A program made the position numbers and the translations under genes. The notes beneath the pieces are model-generated. The model ran no database searches. It saw nothing but the letters and a program-made list of their open reading frames with translations, and was not told the DNA's origin. Below, one piece after another: positions 52,812 to 62,052 of a stretch of DNA of 64,000 nt. The stretch lies in assembly GCA_964393605.1 (NCBI GenBank), contig CAYMUL010000001.1, positions 124,001 through 188,000 on the forward strand, read 5' to 3'. How positions within the stretch are numbered: the stretch's first letter is position 1; each line of letters opens with the position of its first letter. The stretch is from CAYMUL01 sp964393605. GTDB taxonomy: Bacteria; Bacteroidota; Ignavibacteria; Ignavibacteriales; Ignavibacteriaceae.

Positions 52812-53246
52812 AATTAAAAATTACAAATTAAAAATGAATTTCACTCTGCGTCCTGGCGTCTTTGCGGTGAGAAAAGAAATGGCTTAGTGTTTCTCAGTGC
52901 CCTTTGTGTCTACGTGGTTTAACTTCCTTCTTTACCACTGAGACACTAAGACCACTAAGTTTGCACTAAGATTTAATAGCACACGGATGATTTTGATTAA
53001 TTAAAAATTACAAATTAAAAATGAATTTCACTCTGCGTCCTGGCGTCTTTGCGGTGAAAAAAAAATGGCTTAGTGTTTCTCAGTGCCATTTGTGTCTACG
53101 TGGTTTAACTTCCTTCTTTACCACTGAGACACTAAGACCACTAAGTTTGCACTAAGATTTAATAGCACACGGATGATTTTGATTAATTAAAAATTACAAA
53201 TTAAAAATGAATTTCACTCTGCGTCCTGGCGTCTTTGCGGTGAAAA
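52812..53246. repeat. tandem 187-bp repeat array (right of the DUF3160 gene)
   Basis: The 653-base gap 52710-53362 has no gene. It begins with attgacaattgaaaattgacagttg arrays and then carries two complete units and a third partial unit of the 187-bp repeat (tcactctgcg at 52841, 53028 and 53214, i.e. periods 187 and 186). Orientation is the same as in the array at 49550-50047. Confidence 0.9.
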
Positions 53247-53362
53247 AATATACGAGAAGATTGATTATCACTGATTGAAATCTATCTAACATAACTTGCA
53301 TCTATTTTATCTGTGTACAATTTCAAACGAGATTTACTTTTTAACCAAATGGCACAAAACGA

Positions 53363-54508
53363 TTAGAACAAATTATACTGCAATCCGATTGAACTGCTTA
53401 GTTTCTGAGGAATGTTTGGTTGCTTTATCAAATTGCCATTGATAGTCAGATAAATATTATTCTCGATGTAATACCAAAAAGAAGTGTTGAGAGTATGATC
53501 TGCAATTGCTTCTGAACCGGAGGATTTCGATACACCAAGTCTATAACCTGCAACAAAATTTATCCTGTTACTCAATTCATAAATGAAATCAAATCCCATT
53601 CTCGCAGTAACTTTTTTGAATAGTAGTGAATCGATCGGAGTAAAAACTTCTGCCGTATTGTTGATTTGCATTCGCCACGAAATAGGATATGAATATCTTC
53701 CGTTAATTGTAAGATTTGGATTTCCAACCGGCGATTTATCAGGCGTTGTTAATGGAAATAAAATTCCTGCGGAAACATCCCAACCATAATAACGTTCGTT
53801 CACTCGCTCGTTAATACCGAAGAGAACCTGACGCATTCTTAAAATACCGATTGATCCGATGCCGCCGAGAACGTCCATCTCCGCTTCCGCAATTTCCGAT
53901 TCAATATCATCGAACCAAAAAGTTTCATAAGTAACGCCGTAGAGATCTTTGTATTCATTTTCTCTTTCGATGATGTTCGCAATTGCTATTAAAGCTCTTT
54001 TGGGGAGATAATCCATAATAGCATTATCTCTCAATAAATGTTCTTCAATTCTTACAGCTTTTGCGAGTGCGGTTGCATTGATGTATCGCCCGTAACCAAA
54101 ACCGAGTGTGAGATCGGAAGAAACTTGTTTGTAAAAATCCTGACGCTTTGCAAGAATTCGTGTGTACGCAAAATAATCTTCTTCGTTGATAATATATTTT
54201 CTAAAACTAAGATCGACTGCAACGTTGTAATTTGGTTTTTCGCTGCCCAAACTTCTACCGCCGGTGCCATCAATATTTATAAACCATGCAAGCGGAAGCG
54301 AAGTAAAAAAAGTTCTGTAAAGTAGCGTGCCGTTCATGTTGTTTGCAGTTACAGTGTTTCCGTTTTGCGACCAATTCCACGAGCCGTCAAATCTTAGCGC
54401 ACGCGCCGTACTTACCGGAACTTGATAATCAGATACATCCGCGTTTTGTGGAAGGATTTGCGTTGCAAGAATTACGAATAAAACTATTGCGATTTTTTTA
54501 CTTCTCAT
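53363..54508 (-). CDS. predicted outer-membrane beta-barrel protein
   Basis: A protein of about 381 residues from the ATG at 54508 (MRSKKIAIVLFVILATQILPQ, signal peptide). Alternating hydrophobic strands and a C-terminal strand ending in SSIGLQYNLF fit an outer-membrane barrel. The middle (about 115-210: VRIEEHLLRDNAIMDYLPKRALIAIANIIERENEY, then an acidic stretch DDIESEIAEAEMD) is helical, which is unusual and may form a plug or periplasmic domain. I do not recognise the family. It stands alone on the minus strand, divergent from the nitrite cluster. Confidence 0.75.
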   Translation of the reverse strand: MRSKKIAIVLFVILATQILPQNADVSDYQVPVSTARALRFDGSWNWSQNGNTVTANNMNGTLLYRTFFTSLPLAWFINIDGTGGRSLGSEKPNYNVAVDLSFRKYIINEEDYFAYTRILAKRQDFYKQVSSDLTLGFGYGRYINATALAKAVRIEEHLLRDNAIMDYLPKRALIAIANIIERENEYKDLYGVTYETFWFDDIESEIAEAEMDVLGGIGSIGILRMRQVLFGINERVNERYYGWDVSAGILFPLTTPDKSPVGNPNLTINGRYSYPISWRMQINNTAEVFTPIDSLLFKKVTARMGFDFIYELSNRINFVAGYRLGVSKSSGSEAIADHTLNTSFWYYIENNIYLTINGNLIKQPNIPQKLSSSIGLQYNLF

Positions 54509-54623
54509 CTTTTTCTCTTCATTTTCCAAAACAAAATAATTATTCAAGAATAGTTATCAAAATCTTTGTAATCTTTTTTGAAAATGATTAATTTTGAATC
54601 AGATAAAAATATCTGAAAAATCT

Positions 54624-55070
54624 ATGTCTATTATCTTTTCTAAAAAATGTGAATACGCTATCCAAGCCGTCCTTTATTTATCAAGTCTCAACGAGGATAA
54701 AGTTGTCAACGCGCAGGATATTTCCGACGAACTAAAAATTCCGAAAGAATTTATTTCCAAAATATTACAGGAGTTAACTTTTTCCGGCATAATCGAATCG
54801 AAAAAAGGGAAGGGGGGCGGATTCGCACTTGCAAAACCGCCGCAGCAAATAAAATTGATTGAACTTGTTTATGCAATTGATGGCGACGGAATTTTTCATC
54901 AATGTGTTTTGGGATTTCCAAACTGCACAAGCGAAGCCCCCTGCCCCGTGCATGAAAGATGGAGTAAATTAATCAACGAAACTCATCAAATTCTTTCCAA
55001 CGAAACGATTGATCAATACAAAGATTTGGTGATTAAAAAAATCGAGTTCACGAAAAATAGTTTTCAATGA
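54624..55070 (+). CDS. Rrf2-family Fe-S transcriptional regulator (NsrR/IscR-like)
   Basis: A 148-residue Rrf2 protein from the ATG at 54624 (MSIIFSKKCEYAIQAVLYLSS; an in-frame TTG 30 bases upstream is less likely). The winged-helix domain has ISDELKIPKEFISKILQELTFSGIIESKKGKGGGFALA. Three cysteines at 94, 101 and 107 (C-x6-C-x5-C) follow, the usual ligands of an Fe-S cluster that senses NO or iron-sulfur status. Its stop overlaps the YwiC-like gene and nrfHA follows, so it probably controls nitrite respiration in response to NO or redox. Confidence 0.92.
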   Translation: MSIIFSKKCEYAIQAVLYLSSLNEDKVVNAQDISDELKIPKEFISKILQELTFSGIIESKKGKGGGFALAKPPQQIKLIELVYAIDGDGIFHQCVLGFPNCTSEAPCPVHERWSKLINETHQILSNETIDQYKDLVIKKIEFTKNSFQ

Positions 55071-55852
55071 TCGCCAAACCCATCGTAACCGGAGAGCATG
55101 GCGCATGGGCAATTTTATTGGTTCCGATTTTTACTTCTTACGCAGAGTTTGGAAATAATTCTTTACAGTTCTTTTTGATTGCAACTTCAGTCTGCTTTAC
55201 ATTTTTAGCTTTTCGCCCCGCAGAAATTATTTTTTTGGAAAGAAGAAAAATTGCTCGTGATGCAATCAAATTTAGGGCGGCAAAAAATTGGGGAATAATT
55301 TATTTGTCGATCGCACTGATACCCGCATTAATACTGCTTTTAAGTTATCAACGATTCTATCTTTTGTATTTCGGATTGTTCGGAGCTATCGGACTTTCGC
55401 TTTCAATTTTTCTTTTAGTAAAACTCGGAAAGAGTTTGACTAAAGATTTAACCGGTATTTTTTGGATTACTTCTTCAGTAGTAATTATTCACTATTCCGT
55501 TTATGGTGCAATAAATAAATCTTCAATCCTTTTGTGGTTATTGAATTTTATCTTCTTTGCTTCTGGCGCATTTTTTGTACACATGAAAATGAAAACAATG
55601 AAACAATCTGCGTCCATATTTCCTGCGCCGGTTGTTGCAAATCTGATTTATCATCTACTTTTGATCTTGATATTACTTTTTCTTTTTTCAGAAAAGATGA
55701 TAGACCTATCAATTCTTGTTGCATTCATTCCGCCTATAATTCATTCGGTTCTCGGTTCGTTCAGCAAATTGAAAATCAAAAGTTTCAAACCGATTGGCTT
55801 CACGCTACTCGGATATTCAATTCTTTTCACAGTCATTTTTTTCATCAAGTAG
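55067..55852 (+). CDS. YwiC-like integral membrane protein
   Basis: A 261-residue protein with about eight membrane helices. The N-terminus VTGEHGAWAILLVPIF and FRPAEIIFLERRK are the hallmarks of the YwiC-like family, of unknown function, which in Bacillus lies beside nitrate-respiration genes. Here it overlaps the Rrf2 regulator by ATGA and precedes nrfHA, a matching context. A role in nitrite or NO metabolism, or in cytochrome assembly, is only a guess. Confidence 0.88.
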   Translation: MIAKPIVTGEHGAWAILLVPIFTSYAEFGNNSLQFFLIATSVCFTFLAFRPAEIIFLERRKIARDAIKFRAAKNWGIIYLSIALIPALILLLSYQRFYLLYFGLFGAIGLSLSIFLLVKLGKSLTKDLTGIFWITSSVVIIHYSVYGAINKSSILLWLLNFIFFASGAFFVHMKMKTMKQSASIFPAPVVANLIYHLLLILILLFLFSEKMIDLSILVAFIPPIIHSVLGSFSKLKIKSFKPIGFTLLGYSILFTVIFFIK

Positions 55853-55928
55853 AAATCGCCCGAAGAATTTTTAATCGGATATTTTCATCTGTTAAAAAAA
55901 ATTAATTTTTACTTTGCTGCATAACCTT

Positions 55929-55936
55929 TAATTTTG
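55929..55936 (+). promoter_or_regulatory. TAnnTTTG -7 box upstream of nrfH
   Basis: TAATTTTG, 30 bases before the nrfH ATG, in the 114-base gap after the YwiC-like gene. The upstream element is not at canonical spacing. Confidence 0.4.
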
Positions 55937-55966
55937 AAACCAAGATTGAATTAACAACAGAAGTTT

Positions 55967-56554
55967 ATGAACCTTAAGAGAATAATTAAAACCCTCATCC
56001 CTCCGCCTGTGTGGCGACTGCCGGTAATTTTTTTACTCGGAGTTATTGGCGGAATGGGACTTTTCATAATAAAAATTTCTAACGCCCCCTCTTACTTTTC
56101 CGATGAACCTGCAACATGCGTCAACTGCCACGTCATGTCTTCCGAATTTGCAACATGGCAGAAAAGCAGTCATGTTAAAGTTGCAACATGCAACGATTGC
56201 CACGTTCCGCAAGATAATCTATTGCGAAAACTATATTTCAAGTCGATGGATGGATTGAGGCATTCAACAATATTCACAATGCGCTGGGATCCGCAAGTTA
56301 TAACAATAAAAGATGCGGGACTTTCAGTCGTGCAAGAAAATTGCATCCGCTGTCATTCAAAACTAATAGATGAATCATCGCTGATCGAATCAAGTTTTGA
56401 TCACATAAAAAAAGATAACGGAAAATTTTGTTGGCAGTGCCACAGAGAAGTTCCACACGGAAGAGTTCACAGTTTGTCATCGGCACCGGATGCAAGAACT
56501 CCGCGCCTTTCACCTGTTTTGCCGGAGTGGATTAACAATGAGATTAAAAAATAA
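55967..56554 (+). CDS. nrfH: cytochrome c nitrite reductase small subunit, quinol oxidase
   Basis: NrfH, 195 residues, a NapC/NirT-type membrane tetrahaem cytochrome that takes electrons from menaquinol and passes them to NrfA. One N-terminal transmembrane helix (WRLPVIFLLGVIGGMGLFII) precedes four CxxCH haem motifs: CVNCH (from Cys51), CNDCH, CIRCH and CWQCH. nrfA follows after 15 bases with a good ribosome site. Confidence 0.96.
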   Translation: MNLKRIIKTLIPPPVWRLPVIFLLGVIGGMGLFIIKISNAPSYFSDEPATCVNCHVMSSEFATWQKSSHVKVATCNDCHVPQDNLLRKLYFKSMDGLRHSTIFTMRWDPQVITIKDAGLSVVQENCIRCHSKLIDESSLIESSFDHIKKDNGKFCWQCHREVPHGRVHSLSSAPDARTPRLSPVLPEWINNEIKK

Positions 56555-56569
56555 TTTAAGGAAGTAATC

Positions 56570-58060
56570 ATGAGAAAAATTCAAGACATAATTACAGAAA
56601 AACCGTGGCTTGCATGGACATTCTTCGGCGCGACTATTGTGGTCGTGTTTCTTGTCGGGCTACTCGCCGCTTCAATTACTGAACGAAGAAGTGAAGCAAA
56701 TTTTTTATTGAGCCAGGTTAAACCAATTGCCGATTGGGAGCCGCGCAATGAAGTTTGGGGAGAAAATTTTCCGCGTCAATACGAATCTTATTTAAATACT
56801 CTTGATACAAATTTTGTAAGCAAACATGGCGGTTCAAAGATGATCGACTATCTTGATAAATATCCCGAACTTGTTATTCTTTGGGCAGGTTATGCTTTCT
56901 CTAAAGATTATAATCAAGGACGCGGACATGCTTACGCCGTTAAAGATATTCGGCAAACATTAAGAACCGGCGGAGAAAAAGAAAGCCCCATGCCTGCTAC
57001 GTGTTGGACATGCAAAAGCACCGATGTTCCTCGCTTAATGAACGAAATGGGCTCTTCGGAATTTTATAAGAAAAAATGGAAAGACCTCGGTGAGCAAGTT
57101 GTTAATCCTATCGGTTGCCAGGATTGCCACAATCCGAAGACGATGGATTTAAGAATCAGCCGCCCCGCACTTGTGGAAGCTTTTCAGCGTAAAGGAATTG
57201 ATATTAATAAAGCGTCACACAACGAAATGAGAAATCTTGTCTGCGCGCAGTGCCATGTTGAATATTACTTTAAAGGTGAAGGAAAATATTTAACATTTCC
57301 GTGGGATAAAGGTTTTGATGTTGAAAGTATGGAAAAATATTATGATGAAGTTGAGTTTTCCGATTGGACACACAAACTCAGCAAAGCACCGATGTTAAAA
57401 GCGCAGCATCCCGATTATGAAATCTTCACGATGGGTGTTCATTACAAACGTGGTGTAACTTGCGCCGATTGCCACATGCCGTATAAAAGAGAAGGTGGTG
57501 TCAAATTTACAAATCATCACATCGTCAGTCCGCTTTCGAATATTGAAAATTCCTGCTTCGTTTGTCATCGCGAAAAAACCGATGACTTAATTACCGATGT
57601 GTACGAACGTCAGGATAAATATGAAGAGTTGAGAATAATTGCAGAGAAGGAAATTGCTGCCGCACATATCGAAGCAAAAGTTGCGTGGGATAATGGCGCG
57701 ACAGATGGAGAAATGAAATCGATTCTTAAACTGATACGACAAGCACAATGGCGTTGGGATTGGATTGCCGCCGCGAACTCAATGGCTTTCCATGCACCTG
57801 TGGAAGGGTTGCGCGTTATTTCCCTCTCGATACAAAAAGCAAAAGATGCGCGGAAAGAACTTGCTCTTCTTCTCACACAAAAAGGAAAATACCCGGTACA
57901 GTTACCCGACATCTCTACAAAAGAAAAAGCACAAGCTTTCATCGGGCTTGAGATGAACGCACTTCACGCAGATAAAAAAGATCTCATCACAAATACATTT
58001 CCGGTGTGGGATAGAAAAGCTAAAGAGCGTCAGGGCAATTTGAATACTTACGAAAAATAA
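56570..58060 (+). CDS. nrfA: ammonia-forming cytochrome c nitrite reductase catalytic subunit
   Basis: NrfA, 496 residues, reduces nitrite to ammonium with six electrons. The catalytic haem is bound by CWTCK (Cys145-Lys149), the diagnostic CxxCK motif, and four further haems by CQDCH, CAQCH, CADCH and CFVCH. YFKGEGKYLTFPWDKG and the KAQHPDYEIFTMGVHYKRGVTCADCHMPY block around the active site are intact. The N-terminus is an uncleaved-looking membrane anchor (WTFFGATIVVVFLVGLLAAS). Together with NrfH it gives dissimilatory nitrite reduction to ammonium. Confidence 0.97.
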   Translation: MRKIQDIITEKPWLAWTFFGATIVVVFLVGLLAASITERRSEANFLLSQVKPIADWEPRNEVWGENFPRQYESYLNTLDTNFVSKHGGSKMIDYLDKYPELVILWAGYAFSKDYNQGRGHAYAVKDIRQTLRTGGEKESPMPATCWTCKSTDVPRLMNEMGSSEFYKKKWKDLGEQVVNPIGCQDCHNPKTMDLRISRPALVEAFQRKGIDINKASHNEMRNLVCAQCHVEYYFKGEGKYLTFPWDKGFDVESMEKYYDEVEFSDWTHKLSKAPMLKAQHPDYEIFTMGVHYKRGVTCADCHMPYKREGGVKFTNHHIVSPLSNIENSCFVCHREKTDDLITDVYERQDKYEELRIIAEKEIAAAHIEAKVAWDNGATDGEMKSILKLIRQAQWRWDWIAAANSMAFHAPVEGLRVISLSIQKAKDARKELALLLTQKGKYPVQLPDISTKEKAQAFIGLEMNALHADKKDLITNTFPVWDRKAKERQGNLNTYEK

Positions 58061-58131
58061 TTTTACAAATGATTTTAAGTTGTGTTAATTTAGTCGCGCA
58101 ACTAATTAAATTTTTAACAAACGGAGATAAA

Positions 58132-59346
58132 ATGCAAAAACTTTTTTCCTTTTTCTTTTCGATGCTATTTCTATGCACGATTTCCTATGCACAATCGAAT
58201 GTCCTCAAAGTTGACGGACAATTAAGATTCAAATCGGAATTTGACAACAGAGATTTTAATAGCGACACTAAAGGCTATTCCTATCAATACGGAAGAACCC
58301 GTCTCGGGGTTTGGCTTTCCCCTTCACAAAATGTTACGGGATATATTCAATTTCAAGATTCCCGTACATGGGGAACTGAAGCAAGCACTCTTGCCGACCA
58401 GAAAAATTTAGATATGCATCAAGGTTATCTTAAAATTGATAACTTTTTCGGCGCGCCGGTTGATGTTCAGATCGGAAGACAAGAATTCAAAATTGCTAAT
58501 GAAAGATTAATGGGCGCAGTTGATTGGAGTAATGTCGGTCGAAGTTTCGACGGTGAAATTGTTACCTGGCGAAGTGAAAAATTTGCTCTTAAGTTTTTCA
58601 ATTTTTACGAAGTTGAAAAATACTTGAAGGGGGATTCAGCCGATTTTAGTGTATCGGGTGTTCATGCAGACTTAAAACTGTTCAAGAATTATAAGTTCGA
58701 GCCATTTTTAATTTTCCAAATGTACAATCCTTCCGATTATTTTAACCGTACGACAATCGGGCTTTACTCAAACGGAAATTTCGATAAACTATGGCACGAA
58801 ACAGAATTCGCTTACCAACTCGGAAAAGATAAGAGTTCCGGAACCGAAAAAGATATTGCAGCAATGATGTTTGCAGTTAATGCAGGATATAAATTTTCCG
58901 GCTCAAATCTTTCACCAACATTGAGTGCGGGAGTTGATTACCTCAGCGGCGATAACGATCCGGCTGATGATAAACTTAAATCATTCAACACACTCTATGC
59001 AACCAATCATAAATTTTATGGTTATATGGATTTCTTCCCATCCGGATTATCAAATGCTTACGGTTTGATGGACATTCATGCAAAAGTTGGTTTAAAATTA
59101 ATTGACGATCTCGGTGCAGGATTAAAATTTCACATGTTTAACTCTACTGAAGATTTTTCTCTTTCTACAGGCGGAACAACGAAAGCTTACGGAAATGAAG
59201 TTGATTTAACCTTCATGTATCATTACACTGAAGAAGTCTCCGCAACTATTGGAGTTTCACTCTTCATGCCCGGAGATATCTTCAAACAAATTGCCGGCGA
59301 CGATACATCATTGTGGATGTATTCGATGCTTAAAGCAAATTTCTAA
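58132..59346 (+). CDS. outer-membrane porin (alginate-export-like)
   Basis: A beta-barrel protein of about 404 residues from the ATG at 58132 (MQKLFSFFFSMLFLCTISYAQ signal peptide; ggagataaa just upstream). The frame is open 63 bases further up, but that part lacks a signal. Strands such as LRFKSEFDNRDF, YGRTRLGVWLSPSQNVTGYIQFQDSR and VDVQIGRQEF are typical of the alginate-export/phosphate-selective porin group, ending in MYSMLKANF. It may pass nitrite or other small anions for NrfA. It ends with a strong terminator, closing the module. Confidence 0.85.
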   Translation: MQKLFSFFFSMLFLCTISYAQSNVLKVDGQLRFKSEFDNRDFNSDTKGYSYQYGRTRLGVWLSPSQNVTGYIQFQDSRTWGTEASTLADQKNLDMHQGYLKIDNFFGAPVDVQIGRQEFKIANERLMGAVDWSNVGRSFDGEIVTWRSEKFALKFFNFYEVEKYLKGDSADFSVSGVHADLKLFKNYKFEPFLIFQMYNPSDYFNRTTIGLYSNGNFDKLWHETEFAYQLGKDKSSGTEKDIAAMMFAVNAGYKFSGSNLSPTLSAGVDYLSGDNDPADDKLKSFNTLYATNHKFYGYMDFFPSGLSNAYGLMDIHAKVGLKLIDDLGAGLKFHMFNSTEDFSLSTGGTTKAYGNEVDLTFMYHYTEEVSATIGVSLFMPGDIFKQIAGDDTSLWMYSMLKANF

Positions 59347-59364
59347 TCTTACCTTAATTTTTAC

Positions 59365-59399
59365 GGGTTGTAAAGAAAATTTTTTTTACAACCCTTTTT
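59365..59399 (+). terminator. rho-independent terminator after the nrf/porin module
   Basis: Perfect 10-bp stem, gggttgtaaa (59365-59374) and tttacaaccc (59385-59394), with a 10-base loop and a trailing T-run. Confidence 0.93.
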
Positions 59400-59450
59400 A
59401 TCTTTAAATTATTTCCCGCTTAAATATTCATCTAATTTCGGAAACAAAAC

Positions 59451-61901
59451 ATGCCTTCGTGGTTAAGAAATTTTATCGGAATCTCCTCATTAATTCTCGT
59501 CTTCCTGTTGATTGCGGGAATCATTGGTTATAGGTCTCTCATCTCTTCTGTGCCGGAGGAGAACGGAGAATTTTCTTCTGTTTCAATTTCCGATAATATT
59601 ACAATTTATTTCGACTCGCTGGAAATTCCTTATATTCAAACTTCAACAGAATCCGATGCCGCATTCGCTCTCGGTTTTCTTCATGCGCGCGAAAGATTGT
59701 TTCAAATGGACCTTGCAAGAAGAGCAGGCGAAGGAAAACTTTCCGAAATTTTTGGAAGCGCAACAATTCCGTTCGATAAATTATTTCTTACAGTCGGAAT
59801 GAAACGGATTGCAGATTCAATGTTCGCCGCGTGTGACGAGCAGACAAAAATAATTTTGCAAGCGTACGCAGACGGCGTTAATTTTTATTTGGGCGATAAA
59901 GAAAAAAAACTTCCGATCGAGTTTAACATTTTGAATTATGAACCTTCAAATTGGAAGCCGCAACATTCATTAATTATCGTTCGAATGATGGCGTGGGAAC
60001 TTAACATTGCCTGGTGGGAAGATGTTGCCTTCACACATATTTATCAAAAACTCGGCGAAGAATTGACGAAAGAACTTCTGCCCGATTACCCTGAAAACTC
60101 TCCCGCTATTATGGATCAAATTCCAACCGCGCTTCTTTCCAATGCAAAAAGTTTAGTTTCGATTGATCGAGGTTATCGCGAGTTTATGAATTTTACAGGA
60201 ACGAATATCGGTTCGAATAACTGGGTTGTGAACGGCGCAAAAAGTTCGAGCGGAAAACCAATAATTGCAAACGATCCTCATCTTGCGTATCAAGCGCCGG
60301 GCAGATGGTACGCGGCTGTAATAAATGGTGGTGCGTGGAATGCCGCCGGCGTTACTCTTCCCGGAATTCCCGGAATCGTCATCGGAAAAAATAATTCGAT
60401 CTCCTGGGCGTTGACAAATGTAATGGCTGACGAAGCAGATTTTTATCTGGAAAAAATTGATTCATCGGGAAACAATTATTTTGTAGATGGGAAATTACTT
60501 CCGCTCAAAACTTTTGCAGATACAATTTTTGTGAAAGATTCTTCTTTCATAATACATGAATGGAAAGAGACTCATCGCGGTCCAATCATTTCAACATTGC
60601 ATCCTTTAGAAATTCTTTTTCCGAACGAGCATCAAAAAAATTTACAGTTGAGTATGCGTTGGGTGGGAAGAGAATCTTCGAATGAATATCAGGCTTTTTA
60701 TAAAATCAATCTCGCACAAAATTGGGATGAGTTCTCCACCGCACTCGAAACTTTTTATGTGCCCGGGCAAAATTTTATTTACGCCGATACTTTGGGAAAT
60801 ATCGGTTATATTTGCGGCGGCAAGATTCCAATTCGCACAAATTTAAATCCGATGCTCTTCAGCGATGGCACAAGTTCCGAAAATGATTGGAAGGGTTTCG
60901 TGAAGTATGATGAAATGCCGAAGTTATTTAATCCGCAGAAAAATTTTATTGCAACCGCGAACAATTTGACGAGCAGAACGTTTAGCCATTACATCGGTAA
61001 TTTGTGGGAACCGTCTTCAAGAATTGAAAGAATAGAAGAACTGCTGACGGCAAAGCAAACGCACTCTGCTGAAAATTTTATCTCTTATCAAAACGATATC
61101 ACTTCTCCTTTTGCAAAAAAAATTACGCCGCATATTTTATCCGCTTTTCAGAATGTGAATTTGAAAGATGAAAATCTCAAAATAGTTTTAGACTTGTTTC
61201 GTAAGTGGGATTATTCGATGAAAAGCGAAAGCCAGACTCCGGCAATCTTCAATGTTTTTCTCAAATATCTTTTACAAAATATTCTTGAAGATGAATTGGG
61301 TGAAGAATTATTCGGAGAGTTTTTATTCGTTGCAAATGTTCCTTATAGAAGTTTGGTTAAGATTTTGAATAACTCTGATTCAAAATTTTATGATGATCGC
61401 CGCACAGAAGACATCGAAACAAAAGATGTTATTATTAGAAATAGTTTAAGCGATGCGCTTTCGTTTCTCGAAACAAACTTCGGCGAGAAAGTTGAAAATT
61501 GGCAGTGGCAAAATTTGCATCAGTTTCGCTTCAAACATTTTTTCAGCGGACAGAACAGCATGATCGATAATATTGTGAACATTGGTCCTTATCCAATCGG
61601 CGGCGACGGAACGACAATTTTTAACACCGAATTTTCTTTCCATAAATTGTTTAAAACAGATGAAGTAGATAAATCAAATTATTATGAAAATTCACTCGGT
61701 CCTTCAATGCGATTTGTTTATGATTTATCTTTGCCCAACGAATTTCAGTTAGTTTTAACAACAGGGCAGAGCGGAAATATTTTTAGCGATAATTATAAAA
61801 ATATGGTAGAGAAATGGATGAAGGGGGAGGCGGTGAGGATTAAAACCGATTTAAATTCAATTCAAAGGAATAAAAATAAAATTGTAATTAATCCCAATTA
61901 A
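59451..61901 (+). CDS. penicillin acylase family N-terminal-nucleophile hydrolase
   Basis: An 816-residue exported or membrane-anchored hydrolase of the penicillin acylase (S45) family, which includes acyl-homoserine-lactone acylases. A transmembrane helix lies at about 10-27. The alpha part contains ALGFLHARERLFQMDLARR. Ser255, in TNIGSNNWVV, is the expected N-terminal nucleophile released by self-cleavage after Gly254. The oxyanion and support regions ANDPHL and ATANNLTSR follow. It cleaves an amide of a hydrophobic acyl group; the substrate is unknown. Confidence 0.93.
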   Translation: MPSWLRNFIGISSLILVFLLIAGIIGYRSLISSVPEENGEFSSVSISDNITIYFDSLEIPYIQTSTESDAAFALGFLHARERLFQMDLARRAGEGKLSEIFGSATIPFDKLFLTVGMKRIADSMFAACDEQTKIILQAYADGVNFYLGDKEKKLPIEFNILNYEPSNWKPQHSLIIVRMMAWELNIAWWEDVAFTHIYQKLGEELTKELLPDYPENSPAIMDQIPTALLSNAKSLVSIDRGYREFMNFTGTNIGSNNWVVNGAKSSSGKPIIANDPHLAYQAPGRWYAAVINGGAWNAAGVTLPGIPGIVIGKNNSISWALTNVMADEADFYLEKIDSSGNNYFVDGKLLPLKTFADTIFVKDSSFIIHEWKETHRGPIISTLHPLEILFPNEHQKNLQLSMRWVGRESSNEYQAFYKINLAQNWDEFSTALETFYVPGQNFIYADTLGNIGYICGGKIPIRTNLNPMLFSDGTSSENDWKGFVKYDEMPKLFNPQKNFIATANNLTSRTFSHYIGNLWEPSSRIERIEELLTAKQTHSAENFISYQNDITSPFAKKITPHILSAFQNVNLKDENLKIVLDLFRKWDYSMKSESQTPAIFNVFLKYLLQNILEDELGEELFGEFLFVANVPYRSLVKILNNSDSKFYDDRRTEDIETKDVIIRNSLSDALSFLETNFGEKVENWQWQNLHQFRFKHFFSGQNSMIDNIVNIGPYPIGGDGTTIFNTEFSFHKLFKTDEVDKSNYYENSLGPSMRFVYDLSLPNEFQLVLTTGQSGNIFSDNYKNMVEKWMKGEAVRIKTDLNSIQRNKNKIVINPN

Positions 61902-62052
61902 TTTTCAGTCGCATGGTTGCGACGGCAAAAACATCTTTGTTGCTTTCATCCGACAAATCCTTGATATATCTTCTGAAACTATTCGAAAATAGTTGTTTTG
62001 AAATGGTACGCCTTTTGTTTGTAAAGGTATTAAATATTTTGAAAGATAAAGA

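Noticed and set aside
49709..53246. Tandem arrays near 50 and 53 kb as CRISPR
   Set aside because: The unit is 187 bp and repeated almost whole; there are no unique 30-40 bp spacers and no cas genes.
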